Shown here: one piece after another, positions 41,250 through 50,123 of the stretch
How the letters are laid out: every line of letters starts with the position of its first letter
How positions within the stretch are numbered: the stretch's first letter is position 1
NCBI RefSeq assembly: GCF_026262505.1
Contig: NC_067207.1
Coordinates: 29,170,082 to 29,234,081, forward strand
DNA: 64,000 nucleotides
Direction: 5' to 3'
Origin: Trichomonas vaginalis G3
Taxonomy: Eukaryota; Parabasalia; Trichomonadida; Trichomonadidae
Program-made: the position numbers and the translations under genes
The notes under the pieces: generated by a model
The model's database searches: none
Told to the model about the DNA's origin: nothing
The model's input: the letters and a program-made list of their open reading frames with translations, nothing else

Positions 41250-41912
41250 TTACTCACAATAGTTTTGTACAAAATGACCCCAAACTTTTAACTTCTTTTC
41301 TGCAGCTTCTAATGCTATCTTAGCGAGTTCATATTCTCTAAATTCTCTCTTTAAATCTTCTTGTTCCCATTGGTCTAGTTCGTATGGAGAATCTCTATAA
41401 CCATAACATATCTCACGTTCATGTTCTAATTGTTTTTCATGCATTTTTCTAACTTCTTCTTCAAACAAATGTTTTGTATTCTCTACTGTATCTTCGAGTT
41501 CTTCTTCATCTAACTTCTCATGAACTTTCTTGTCTATGGAGTCCATAATTTTTCCAACTGCTATGCAATATTTTGGAGAAGCCCACATTGCTATATAGTT
41601 TATAAGTCTTGGGTCTACATACGTTCCTCTAACCTGTTTGATTTCATCAGGAATTCCTGCATGAATTTTGTATAAAAAGCAACCGCTGGAATTCGGACTG
41701 TTGCTATATTCTTCACAAAATGCCTTATAATACTCTTCCCAGGACTTATTTTCCAACAACTTTCAAAAGTCTTTCCTAAACTGCTGACACATCTTTGTTG
41801 CATTAATGTAACTATCCTTGTCTCTACGTAAGACTTCAATACCATTATAAGTGCCTTTTGTGAATGTTTCGCCATTAGATTTGTTCGTGAACGTCTGTGC
41901 TTCGACTGACAT
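41250..41912 (-). pseudogene. Maverick 2 KilA-N domain gene
   Basis: The reading frame contains RGTYVDPRLINYIAMWASPKY-type sequence, the core of the KilA-N DNA-binding domain found in phages, poxviruses and other large DNA viruses. A helical Glu/Lys-rich C-terminal part follows (KQLEHEREICYGYRD). The ATG at 41912 is preceded by TTTTGTATGTAAGAACAGAA. Looks broken once. It shares the iteron-bounded cassette with the primase-helicase, so a replication or regulatory role is plausible. Confidence 0.7.
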
Positions 41913-41989
41913 TTCTGTTCTTACATACAAAATAAAAAAAATAAATAAAAATAATTTTAAAACTAACTTTATTTTTGGACTGCATCAAA

Positions 41990-42138
41990 TTTCCGGGAAT
42001 GTTGTCAAAATGTCATGTTGTCAGTAATTTTAAGAGAAGTTAATTAACCTGGTGACACATGGTGACGTAGTGACACCTTCAGTTATTCAAAAATAATTAA
42101 TTATTGAATAACCTAAAAACCATTTACGATAAAATTTA
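41990..42138 (-). repeat. Iteron-like repeat, right boundary of primase cassette
   Basis: Exact inverted copy, over about 115 bases, of 38351-38466 (GGTTATTCAATAATTAATTA... through TTTTGACAAC), with similarity running a little further out (TTTTATCGT). With the left copy it brackets 3.8 kb holding the primase-helicase and KilA-N genes. Confidence 0.88.
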
Positions 42139-42194
42139 TTTCTGCAGTTCATCCGCTACTTCATTACCTAATTAATTACAGACATAAAATATAT

Positions 42195-43372
42195 TTAGTT
42201 CATTCGGTACCATGCAAATACAGTCACAAATGGTGGCATGTAATCTTTACCCAAGCCTGTTGGATTTGTTGTGAAAGTATGGACATGATTTCCTCCTGGT
42301 TCAGTTTGTCGAAAAGTCTTTTTTGCTGAATTGTTATAAGATGGAGATAAAACATCATAACCAGCTTCATAGTCTGAGTTATATAATGGGTGGTCTCTTA
42401 ATGAGTGTCTATGGTCGCCAGAAAAGTTTGTCGTTCCTGTATGAATGTGCGGTGGAAGGTTTGCTTCTTTAATTTTCTTTGAGCCTCCTGTTTGCTTTGA
42501 ATATTTAGCACAGTATAAGAATTTGTCTACAATCTGCTTCCATTCACCAAAACCTAAAACACTTGCTGGATTTGTTGAGTTCATTGATGTATAAATAGAG
42601 CCTATAGGATATAATGTTTGAAGTATTTCATTTTTCATGCTTGTAATCACATCATTTACTTCCGACTTCTTTGCATAATTTTCATCTACATAAGTTTTAT
42701 CTGCTTTAAGGTCTAAACATCCTGAAACCCATTCTGTATCAGCTTTAACTTTAAAAGTCTCCGATGTCCATTCATGGTACCATTCAACCTTTTCTTTAAT
42801 TTCATTATCTTTTTCATCAACATAAGTTTTATCTGCTTTAAGGTCTAAACATCCTAAAACCCATCCTGTATCAGCTTTAACTTTAAAAGTCTCTGATGTC
42901 CATTTATGATACCATTCAACCTTTTCTTTAATTTCATTATCTTTTTCATCAACATAAACCAAATTTGCCTTCTTCATTAATTCACTATCCACGTATTCCT
43001 TATCTACCTTCTTCATTATGTCATTTAGGAAACCTTCTATGAATTCCTCATTTAAATTAAATCTTCCAATCTTCAAAACTTTAGGAAATGCATTTAATGC
43101 GTAATATCTCTGTTCTTCTGGTGGAATTGATGTTATATCATCCGTTATTCCTTTAATTTTGAATTCATAAATAAAATTTCTTTTATATTTGATATCACTG
43201 CACCACCTTTGCAAACGAATTCGAAACGGTCATTTTTCAATACTATCTCCAAATCTCCATATTTCAACCTTTGCGTTTGTTCTGCCGTCTTTGAATTATA
43301 TGCATATATGGCGTATGTAATGGTCTGAAGGACCTGGGTGCTTTGCGCCTTAAGTTGCTGTTGTTTAATCAT
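42195..43372 (-). pseudogene. Maverick 2 fibre-like protein with phage tail-collar-type C-terminus
   Basis: The C-terminal about 150 residues have YPIGSIYTSMNSTNP, WKQIVDKFLYCA, ANLPPHIHTG and GDHRHSL, the pattern of phage tail-fibre/baseplate C-terminal domains that are often called tail-collar-like. Before it are two near-identical copies of about 52 residues (YVDEKDNEIKEKVEWYH... SGCLDLKADKT), likely trimeric coiled-coil shaft units. The N-terminal part starts MIKQQQLKAQSTQVLQT. A host-attachment fibre is the natural reading (inference). Looks broken once; the repeat and tip region is open. Confidence 0.7.
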
Positions 43373-43396
43373 TTATTACGATTTAAAAATAAATAT

Positions 43397-44136
43397 TTAA
43401 TCCGTTATCTCATCAGCTATTTTCTCTATTTGAAATTGCCATAATATTTCATTCATAAATTCTAAATCACAATCAAATAGGTCAGTTATTCTAAATTTAA
43501 TATTTGATAAATCTTTTGAATGAAGAATAAATGAATTCCCGGATAATTGAAACGGATATGATAAAGAAAATGTGTTTAAGTTGATGGATAAAATGTTTTG
43601 TATTGATGGGTAAGAGTTAGGGTCTAATGTTTGATGTGAAAATCTCATTGGGGTATTAACTTTATCACATTTGATTAAAATGAAATTGGAACCAGTGTCA
43701 GAATACAAAACATCCCCAACATCTTTTTCAAAATTTAATATCCCCAACAATGAACGAAGATGAGGAGTACAAAATTTAATTTTCAGCGGGAATTTAATAA
43801 GGTTATTTATTTCATCAAGTTCAAAAAGTTTATCAGGTTTTGATTTAAAATTTTCTTCATACCATACGATAAATGATTCATTTAAATAACTTAAAATCGT
43901 GTTAATATCCCATTTCGCTATCACGTTATTTATATACATATCATACGTTTTTTCAAGGTCTACGACCCCGCCGCTATGCGCTCATGGTCATCTTTAATAA
44001 ATGATATATAATCTGAAGGGTCTAAAAGAATGGGATTAAATTTACCACTCACAGAAACGAGAGTAACATTATAAATTCCGCTAACTGTTAAATTTAATTC
44101 ACAGTTATTATTCGAAATAATATTGATAATTGACAT
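43397..44136 (-). pseudogene. Maverick 2 minor-capsid-like (single jelly-roll?) gene
   Basis: Beta-rich product, with NPILLDPSDYISFIK near the start and a C-terminal block FRITDLFDCDLEFMNEILWQF that resembles the end of Polinton minor capsid (penton) proteins. That assignment is by eye and tentative. The ATG at 44136 is divergent from the gene at 44156, with only 19 bases between the start codons. Looks broken once. Confidence 0.45.
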
Positions 44137-44155
44137 TTTTATTACGATTAAAAAT

Positions 44156-44635
44156 ATGGTAAAGCGTTATTTTCCAGTGATAAATAAAACTAGAATAAGA
44201 TTACCTCAAGAATTCATAAATTCAACGAATAAGAAATTCATTCATGTTATAAATTTTAGTGTTTTCAGAAAATATGAGTCAGTGTCATATTCATCAACAG
44301 GTTATATTTCACTTCATTCAAATTTAGTTCAATCAAACCCATATAATGACCATTTCATAAGATTTTCAGATGGTATTAAAAATGTAATTGATAGATTAAA
44401 ATATGAACAGATTGACAATATCGAATTTTTGGAATTTTGGTTTAAATATCCCGATGGAAAAAAGATTGAAGTTAAAGATAAAGCTGATACTATAACAAAA
44501 ACAATTACAATGACCGATCCGGATAGTGGGGAACAAAAAGAAATAAAACAAACGATAGAAACTGGTGAAAGGTCAATTATTATTGATTATGATTCAAAGG
44601 ATTATTATTCGATAATGTTAATGCTTGAATATTAA
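44156..44635 (+). CDS. Maverick 2 hypothetical beta-rich virion-like protein
   Basis: A 159-residue open frame: MVKRYFPVINKTRIRLPQEF, then IHVINFSVFRKYESVSY and YISLHSNLVQSNPYNDHF, alternating strands that suggest a jelly-roll-like fold. A DPDSGEQKEIKQ loop follows. Divergent from the minor-capsid-like gene and overlapping by 4 bases with the end of the gene at 44632. Structural virion protein is a guess from its neighbours. Confidence 0.5.
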   Translation: MVKRYFPVINKTRIRLPQEFINSTNKKFIHVINFSVFRKYESVSYSSTGYISLHSNLVQSNPYNDHFIRFSDGIKNVIDRLKYEQIDNIEFLEFWFKYPDGKKIEVKDKADTITKTITMTDPDSGEQKEIKQTIETGERSIIIDYDSKDYYSIMLMLEY

Positions 44636-45301
44636 ATAGCCTTAACAAAGAATTTTTCAAGTGATATTTTATATTCATCAACTATTTTATTATAAATATC
44701 ATTATATGTTAAATGAAGTTCAGTTGTTGTTCCGTTCTTTGATATCTTAATTGTGCTAATATCCTTTATAGGATTTATTTTTGCAACTGTTCCGCAGCAT
44801 GAAACCTCATCATCTATGAAAAATTGAATCTTAACGTCTGAATCTTGAACATCACAAAGAATGGCGATAATGTGAATTAATGATTCATAAGGTAAAATAA
44901 TTAAACCGGATTGGTCAATTAAATTTATTATTGAATCATAATTATTAATTATTATATCACGGTAAATTTTCATTAATTCAGAATTAATGTCTATTTTATA
45001 TGGGTTCTCGATGTTTGATGAAAGAGGTGGGGGTATGTTGGATAAGTGGGAATTTCAACAGGTTCTTTACCGGGTTCAGATAAAATGATTGGGTCTCCAT
45101 TCTCATGGTTTTCTTCATTCTCCTCATTCTTCGGTAAGTCACGAGTTAATAAATTTGGTTGAGTTGCTGACCTTGTTAATTCGGGCTAACATTAACTTTA
45201 ACATTTTGAATAATTCGTGATTTATCATCATTTACGTTATAACCAACCGTAATCTCTGCTTTTGCGTTAGTGTTCTTTTGACTAGTGAAACGTCTTCTCA
45301 T
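44632..45301 (-). pseudogene. Maverick 2 hypothetical gene, beta-rich
   Basis: Starts MRRRFTSQKNTNAKAEITVG after TATTCGAATATAAATG, a strong Maverick start context. The C-terminal part (MKIYRDIIINNYDSIINLI...) is mixed alpha/beta with a CCGTVAKINPI segment. Function not recognised; virion neighbourhood. Looks broken about once or twice. Confidence 0.45.
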
Positions 45302-45333
45302 TTATATTCGAATAAAAAAATATATTTAAACTT

Positions 45334-46232
45334 TTATTTTGCTGGAACTTTTGAATCTATTATTCCCTGTATTTGTTCATGAAGTTGATTTTTAGCTGTT
45401 TCATCGTAATTAATAGACCGAATATATTCATTAATTGCATTCTTATAATCATCTGATTTCTCAAATTTTCTTTTATCTGATTCCTTAACTAAATCATAAG
45501 TTAAACCTCGTTGCTGATATAATGGTTTCTTAATTAAATCTTTGAATGCTTGAGATAAAGCACCTGATGCAATTCTTGCTACTATAATTGGTTGGAATTG
45601 CTGTTTAAGTTCATCTTTAACATTTGCGAAAACTGGATCGAATAAAGCAACTTTAAAGAATTTCTTAGCTGAAATTTCAGGTCTAATATTTGCATATTGA
45701 CCATCAAACTGGTTAGAATATCGTGGTAATCCATCCGGTCCCTCTTCAATAGCATTTAATTCTTCATTGAAATAAGAATATGGATTATAACGGTATGAAT
45801 TAATTGGACCATTTTCACCTTCTCCAATGTATTGTTTAACAGCTTTTCCATTTTCATCAAATTGCATAGGATAACGTTCATTATATGCTTTACGTTTAGG
45901 ATAATCAGTATAGTTAATTTATAACCATTTATGACTTTAATATTACCTTGACCATCAGTAACGAAAACTTCATTTATACCATCAGGTTTTCCATTTGGAC
46001 CCGTAATGTCTGCTTCGTGTGCTTCCCAATTTGGACCTTGACGTTTGGCATATGCTTGAGCTTCTGGTAATGTTAAAACGTTTCTCATTTGTTTAACATC
46101 TTTTTGAAGACCAGCAACAATATGAACTAATTCTTTCATTCCATCAGGAACTTTCATAGTTCTATTATATGCACCCTTTTTGTTTGTCCCTTGTTTTAAT
46201 GGAACCTGTAGAAGATTTGCTATTTCTGTCAT
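45334..46232 (-). pseudogene. Maverick 2 hypothetical virion gene with [12 protein letters not shown] motif
   Basis: The N-terminal part holds [19 protein letters not shown] and [14 protein letters not shown], a motif I associate with proteins of Polinton-like viruses and relatives, but cannot name with confidence. The C-terminal part is helical (KVALFDPVFANVKDELKQQF). It sits between minor-capsid-like genes and the ATPase. Looks broken once. Confidence 0.5.
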
Positions 46233-46272
46233 GTTTAATTATAAATAAAAAATAAAAATTAATTATAAAAAG

Positions 46273-47100
46273 TTAATCAAATTTAACACCTCCTTTATTT
46301 AAATCAACTATTATTTTTCCATGTTCACCTAATTGCTGATATTGTGTGTAAAGTTCATTAATGCTCATTGGTAAATTCACTTGATAAAGCATAACGTTCA
46401 ACTGTTGACGACTAAACCCACTGAAAATGAAAAGTGTTGATAGATTTGATTTAATGTTTGTGCTTAATGCTTTGAAATATTGAACAGCCATAAAGAATGA
46501 ACACTGAATGTGTCGACATTGAGTTAATAACTGATTAAAATATGATTTCTCATTTGTTATTAGTTTTGATTTCACTGCATCATCTAGAAAAATGAGTGAA
46601 TGCAAAAATTCTCTATCAAAATTTGAAATAGAAAGTGTTTCAAATAATTCATCCCGTTGTTTATCAATAATTTTATCCTCTAATCCTTGCTTCTTGATTG
46701 TATTATATAATTCTTTATACATTAAAAAGTTTTTTAAATAATCTTCTGCTTCTTCTTGTGATAAATAAATAATTGGAATTTTGATTAAATGCTTTAAAGA
46801 TTCAAATGTATCATCTGAAGGTGAACCTGAACGGTTGATATAAATTAACACATGTGAATGGGGGGAAGTGTTAGCAATAATGATAATTTGTTTTAATATC
46901 GTTAATGTTTTACCTTTATTCTGTTTACCAATTGCTGCAGTGATTGAATTTAAGTAACATTCAGAATATGGAATTTTCATTAATTTTTCCTTAGATAGAG
47001 CATTTCTATTATCACTCAATGCTTCATTAATCATATCATCTACGTATGTATTATATACTCCTGCTAATTCTTCATAAGGGGTGGATGAATTTAAATCCAT
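46273..47100 (-). CDS. Maverick 2 packaging ATPase (FtsK/HerA, A32-like)
   Basis: A 275-residue open frame. Walker A in TAAIGKQNKGKTLT (about residue 53), Walker B in SLIFLDDAVKSK (about 172), and CSFFMAVQYFKAL as the downstream sensor strand. This is the genome-packaging ATPase of Polintons and related viruses, which pumps DNA into capsids. Size normal for the family. Start context GATTAAATG. Directly upstream of the capsid region on the same strand. Confidence 0.85.
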   Translation of the reverse strand: MDLNSSTPYEELAGVYNTYVDDMINEALSDNRNALSKEKLMKIPYSECYLNSITAAIGKQNKGKTLTILKQIIIIANTSPHSHVLIYINRSGSPSDDTFESLKHLIKIPIIYLSQEEAEDYLKNFLMYKELYNTIKKQGLEDKIIDKQRDELFETLSISNFDREFLHSLIFLDDAVKSKLITNEKSYFNQLLTQCRHIQCSFFMAVQYFKALSTNIKSNLSTLFIFSGFSRQQLNVMLYQVNLPMSINELYTQYQQLGEHGKIIVDLNKGGVKFD

Positions 47101-47124
47101 TTAATCAAAAATAAATTTATAATT

Positions 47125-48766
47125 TTAAACATTTCTATTCATCAATATTTCATCATATGAACTTCTATACTGTGGTGGTGTACCTGTTGGATGATATTTC
47201 AAACCTTCATCCGGTGTCCATGTCCAATATGTAGTCCTAGTAAACCAAACCTGAGGAGGATTTGTCACCTTTGAACAGTAAGTGTCATTTTCACCCTGAA
47301 TGATTGGATAAGCTTTCACTTGTACTGTAACTTGTGAGTTGAAAGTTTCTAATCCATCAAAGAATATACCCGCTCCATCACGTTGAACTGGAATAGTGCA
47401 TAAGAATGAAGTTTGGTCTTTCCATGTTCTAGCTAATGGCGCGCCATCATCATCATTCAGTGGTCTAGTTAATGAGTCCTCGTATTCTTCCGTGCATTCA
47501 TTCACTCCATCTAAATCAGAAGCTTGAAGCATACGTGTAAAGAATATGTCACCCACTGTGGTCATCGCTTGATCGGGGAAGTTTCTGGAATCTATAGTGA
47601 CCTGAAGACCTCGAAGCATTGGATTTTCTAAAACCGTTCTTTGCATTGCATTCTTCGGAAATGTTAACACAACATCTGTAACATTATGAAGAGCGTATGA
47701 GAAATCTGAGCTAATACCTTCAGGAGTGATGCAACCTCCATTTAGTGAACGAACGTCAATATGTTGAGCTGGAATCATGAATGGATCTTCCTTACTGAAT
47801 AAACGTGGTATTGCTTTAACTGATTCTTCAATTAAACCGTATCCTGGTGTAATGCATTTATCCTCTAAAACTTCCATCTTTGTGCATGAAATAATAACGT
47901 TATCAACTGTTGCGTCAGCAGATGTAGCGGGCTAAGCTTGTAATTAATTTGGCAGGAAGTCCGATTTGTTGGAATTTGCGATCATATTTATAAACATGAT
48001 TCATAATCTTTTCATAATTTTCATCAGTTATCTTTTCATAAACGTAATTTTGTAAATCAGCAACTCTTAACGGGTCAACCTGACAAAATACTAAAGTATC
48101 CCTGAAAACATAATATTTAAGAATGATATCACCAAATGATTTAGGATAATCATCGAACGCCTGAAATGCTAACAAATCATTTACCGGAATAATCATATCA
48201 AAAGTGACATCAACTTCTTCATTTGCTTTCTTGAAAACTTCTGAAGGGTCAATATATTTACCACATACTGAGTTATCATATTTTTGAACATTATTATATA
48301 ACGAATGAACAAACTTTTTAACTTTCCTTTCTGATTTTGGTTTATATGTTGCAAATGCAAAAGATTCACGGGCGCAATCCATCTGAAGATAACCGGCATC
48401 ACCTCTTTCGGTTTCTACTTCTAATTGTTTAAAGCTTTGATTTGATGATTTGTAACCAACGAATAAACGCATGCATTTAAAAGCGGCATCACATGTGAAA
48501 GCTTTATTTGAAACTAGAGTTGCTTTAACTTTGCGTTTAATATATGTGTCACCTAATTGGTTCACATCATGAGCTGGATTTGTAATTCTTAAATGAGTTT
48601 GTTTATCATCAAAATATGGAGTATCAGAGTCATAGCATGAACTTTCAAGTTCTCTATAATATCTTCTACCGTCATTCTTTGCGAATATTTCATTTATCTT
48701 TTCGAATGAATGAAACACATTTCCATTAATCGGTTTAGTGTTTGGCACTAAATAGTTAGTCGTCAT
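47125..48766 (-). pseudogene. Maverick 2 major capsid (double jelly-roll) region, decayed
   Basis: Position, size (about 1.6 kb) and beta-rich content fit the Polinton major capsid protein. The upstream part starts MTTNYLVPNTKPINGNVF, and the downstream part has FSYALHNVTDVVLTFP and RGLQVTIDSRNFPDQ. The assignment rests on context (next to packaging ATPase) and strand pattern; I see no short signature motif. Broken about once, so a fossil. Start context TTATTAATAAATG. Confidence 0.7.
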
Positions 48767-48835
48767 TTATTAATAAATAAAAAATCAAAATTAAAAGATG
48801 AAAATGAATTTTTAATTTTAATGAAATAATCAACT

Positions 48836-49051
48836 ATGGCTGCAGGTATATTTAAGAAACTGTGGGATAGAGTAAAAAGAGGGGCGAGTAAAGTTTGGGA
48901 AACATTGAAGAAGGGAGCAAATTGGATATTTAAGAATAAAGAAGCAATTAGTGACATTGCTGAATCAATAACACCAAAAGCTGCCCCAATAAGAGAAGTT
49001 TTAAATAAAGGAGAAAAAGTTTATCAAAGACTACAACCGATACTAAGATAA
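48836..49051 (+). CDS. Maverick 2 small amphipathic protein 1
   Basis: A 71-residue frame starting MAAGIFKKLWDRVKRGASKV: an amphipathic, basic N-terminal helix, followed by a helical tail. Its start is the same as that of the next gene (MAAGFFKKLWD), so the two are paralogues facing each other. Such N-terminal helices resemble membrane-lytic or pVI-like peptides of adenovirus-like virions; this is inference. Confidence 0.55.
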   Translation: MAAGIFKKLWDRVKRGASKVWETLKKGANWIFKNKEAISDIAESITPKAAPIREVLNKGEKVYQRLQPILR

Positions 49052-49080
49052 AAATAATTTTAAAATAATTTATTTTTCCA

Positions 49081-49317
49081 CTATCTACCTCCTATTTTAT
49101 TAAGTATTCCTTCAGCAATTCCACCAACTGCGTTACCTGCTTGTGCTCCCATCGCCGGATTACCTGCTTTAGTACCTAATACTCCACCTATGATAGTTCC
49201 TGCCGTTTTCGCTACTGGTGCCAAAAAGTTTGCAACGGGTTTAATAATCTTTTTATAAACCCAACCCGCAGCTTTCTTAATTCCATCCCATAATTTTTTA
49301 AAGAATCCTGCCGCCAT
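49081..49317 (-). CDS. Maverick 2 small amphipathic protein 2
   Basis: A 78-residue frame: MAAGFFKKLWDGIKKAAGWV amphipathic basic helix, then a Gly/Ala-rich segment (TAGTIIGGVLGTKAGNPAMG) that could be membrane-active. It contains an IIGG site that fits the adenain cleavage pattern, though no protease gene was seen in the element. Convergent with protein 1, 29 bases between stops. Confidence 0.55.
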   Translation of the reverse strand: MAAGFFKKLWDGIKKAAGWVYKKIIKPVANFLAPVAKTAGTIIGGVLGTKAGNPAMGAQAGNAVGGIAEGILNKIGGR

Positions 49318-49383
49318 TTCTGATTTAATATTAATTAAAAAATATATTTCATCACTTATATTCTAATTTTTATTTAATGATAA

Positions 49384-49752
49384 ATGAAACCGATTTTAAA
49401 AATAAATGAAACAGAGGAGGAAGAAATAAATGAAAGTGAAAATGTTCAACAAAAAATAAACGTTGTTAAACCAATTACTGAAATAAAAATTTTTTCATCT
49501 GTTGAAGAATTTAATGACTATTATGCTAATAATAAAAAATTATTTGAAGAATTGACAACGTGTAAATTGAATAAAATGTTTAAAGTTGATGGATTCAAAA
49601 TTTCAAAAATAAAAGGAGTGGTTAGTTTGAAATCTATTCCCCAATCAAGAATCACCTCATTAATGAAAATAGATGATTTAACAAAAAGAATAGAAGAGAT
49701 TGAAGAAAGAATGAATCAAATAATTGATTTCATAAATTCAAATAATCATTAG
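49384..49752 (+). CDS. Maverick 2 coiled-coil protein
   Basis: A 122-residue frame: acidic N-terminus, a central compact part (CKLNKMFKVDGFKISKIKG), and a C-terminal coiled coil (DLTKRIEEIEERMNQ). Unknown function. Start context TTATTTAATGATAAATG. Converges on the right terminal gene. Confidence 0.5.
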   Translation: MKPILKINETEEEEINESENVQQKINVVKPITEIKIFSSVEEFNDYYANNKKLFEELTTCKLNKMFKVDGFKISKIKGVVSLKSIPQSRITSLMKIDDLTKRIEEIEERMNQIIDFINSNNH

Positions 49753-49756
49753 TTTT

Positions 49757-49970
49757 TTAAAGTTCTATGTTGAACTCATCAAATTCTTCTTCATCATTAC
49801 CATTGCCTTTAGCGAGTTTATTTACTCTTTCAACTCTATCTTTTGATAGTCTTTCGTTTAATTTTTTCTGAAGTTTTTCGTTACCAAGTTCTAAAATTTT
49901 ACACGGATGATATTTTAACCCATTCAGGATTTAAACAATGTTTAATTAATCGCGGAATATCTGACATCAT
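49757..49970 (-). pseudogene. Right terminal gene of Maverick 2, starting inside the terminal repeat
   Basis: Reads inward from ATGATG at 49970, with the same first residues (MMSDIPRLIKHCLNPEWVK) as the left terminal gene because the start lies in the terminal repeat. The rest is different: a short charged, acidic tail (NDEEEFDEFNIEL). Looks broken. Confidence 0.5.
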
Positions 49971-50123
49971 CTATATATAGATTATTTTATAAAAGATAAA
50001 AAAATAAATTATTTTAAAATTAATGTTAATTTTTTTAATGATTTATAAATAAATATATTTTAATGCATCGTCTATATATAGATGTAACAAAAAAAGTCAC
50101 TAAACCCGTCATATCCTACTACT
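49914..50123 (-). repeat. Right terminal inverted repeat of Maverick 2
   Basis: About 210 bases, complement of 29346-29553 with a few run-length differences. Ends ATCCTACTACT. Confidence 0.92.

Larger units (their letters stand above)
29346..50123. mobile_element. Maverick/Polinton element 2, end to end (20.8 kb), decayed
   Basis: Complete in extent: near-identical terminal inverted repeats of about 208 bases at 29346-29553 and 49914-50123, ends AGTAGTAGGAT/ATCCTACTACT. Left part (plus strand): terminal gene, unknown protein, family B polymerase, Gln/Pro-rich gene, integrase, coiled-coil gene. Right part (mostly minus): small basic gene, primase-helicase, KilA-N gene, fibre-like gene, minor-capsid-like genes, packaging ATPase, capsid region, amphipathic small proteins and another terminal gene. 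I did not recognise an adenain-type protease. Roughly eight to ten breaks are spread over the genes, so it is a fossil, but low divergence between its ends suggests it is young. No target duplication is visible; see findings. Confidence 0.95.
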
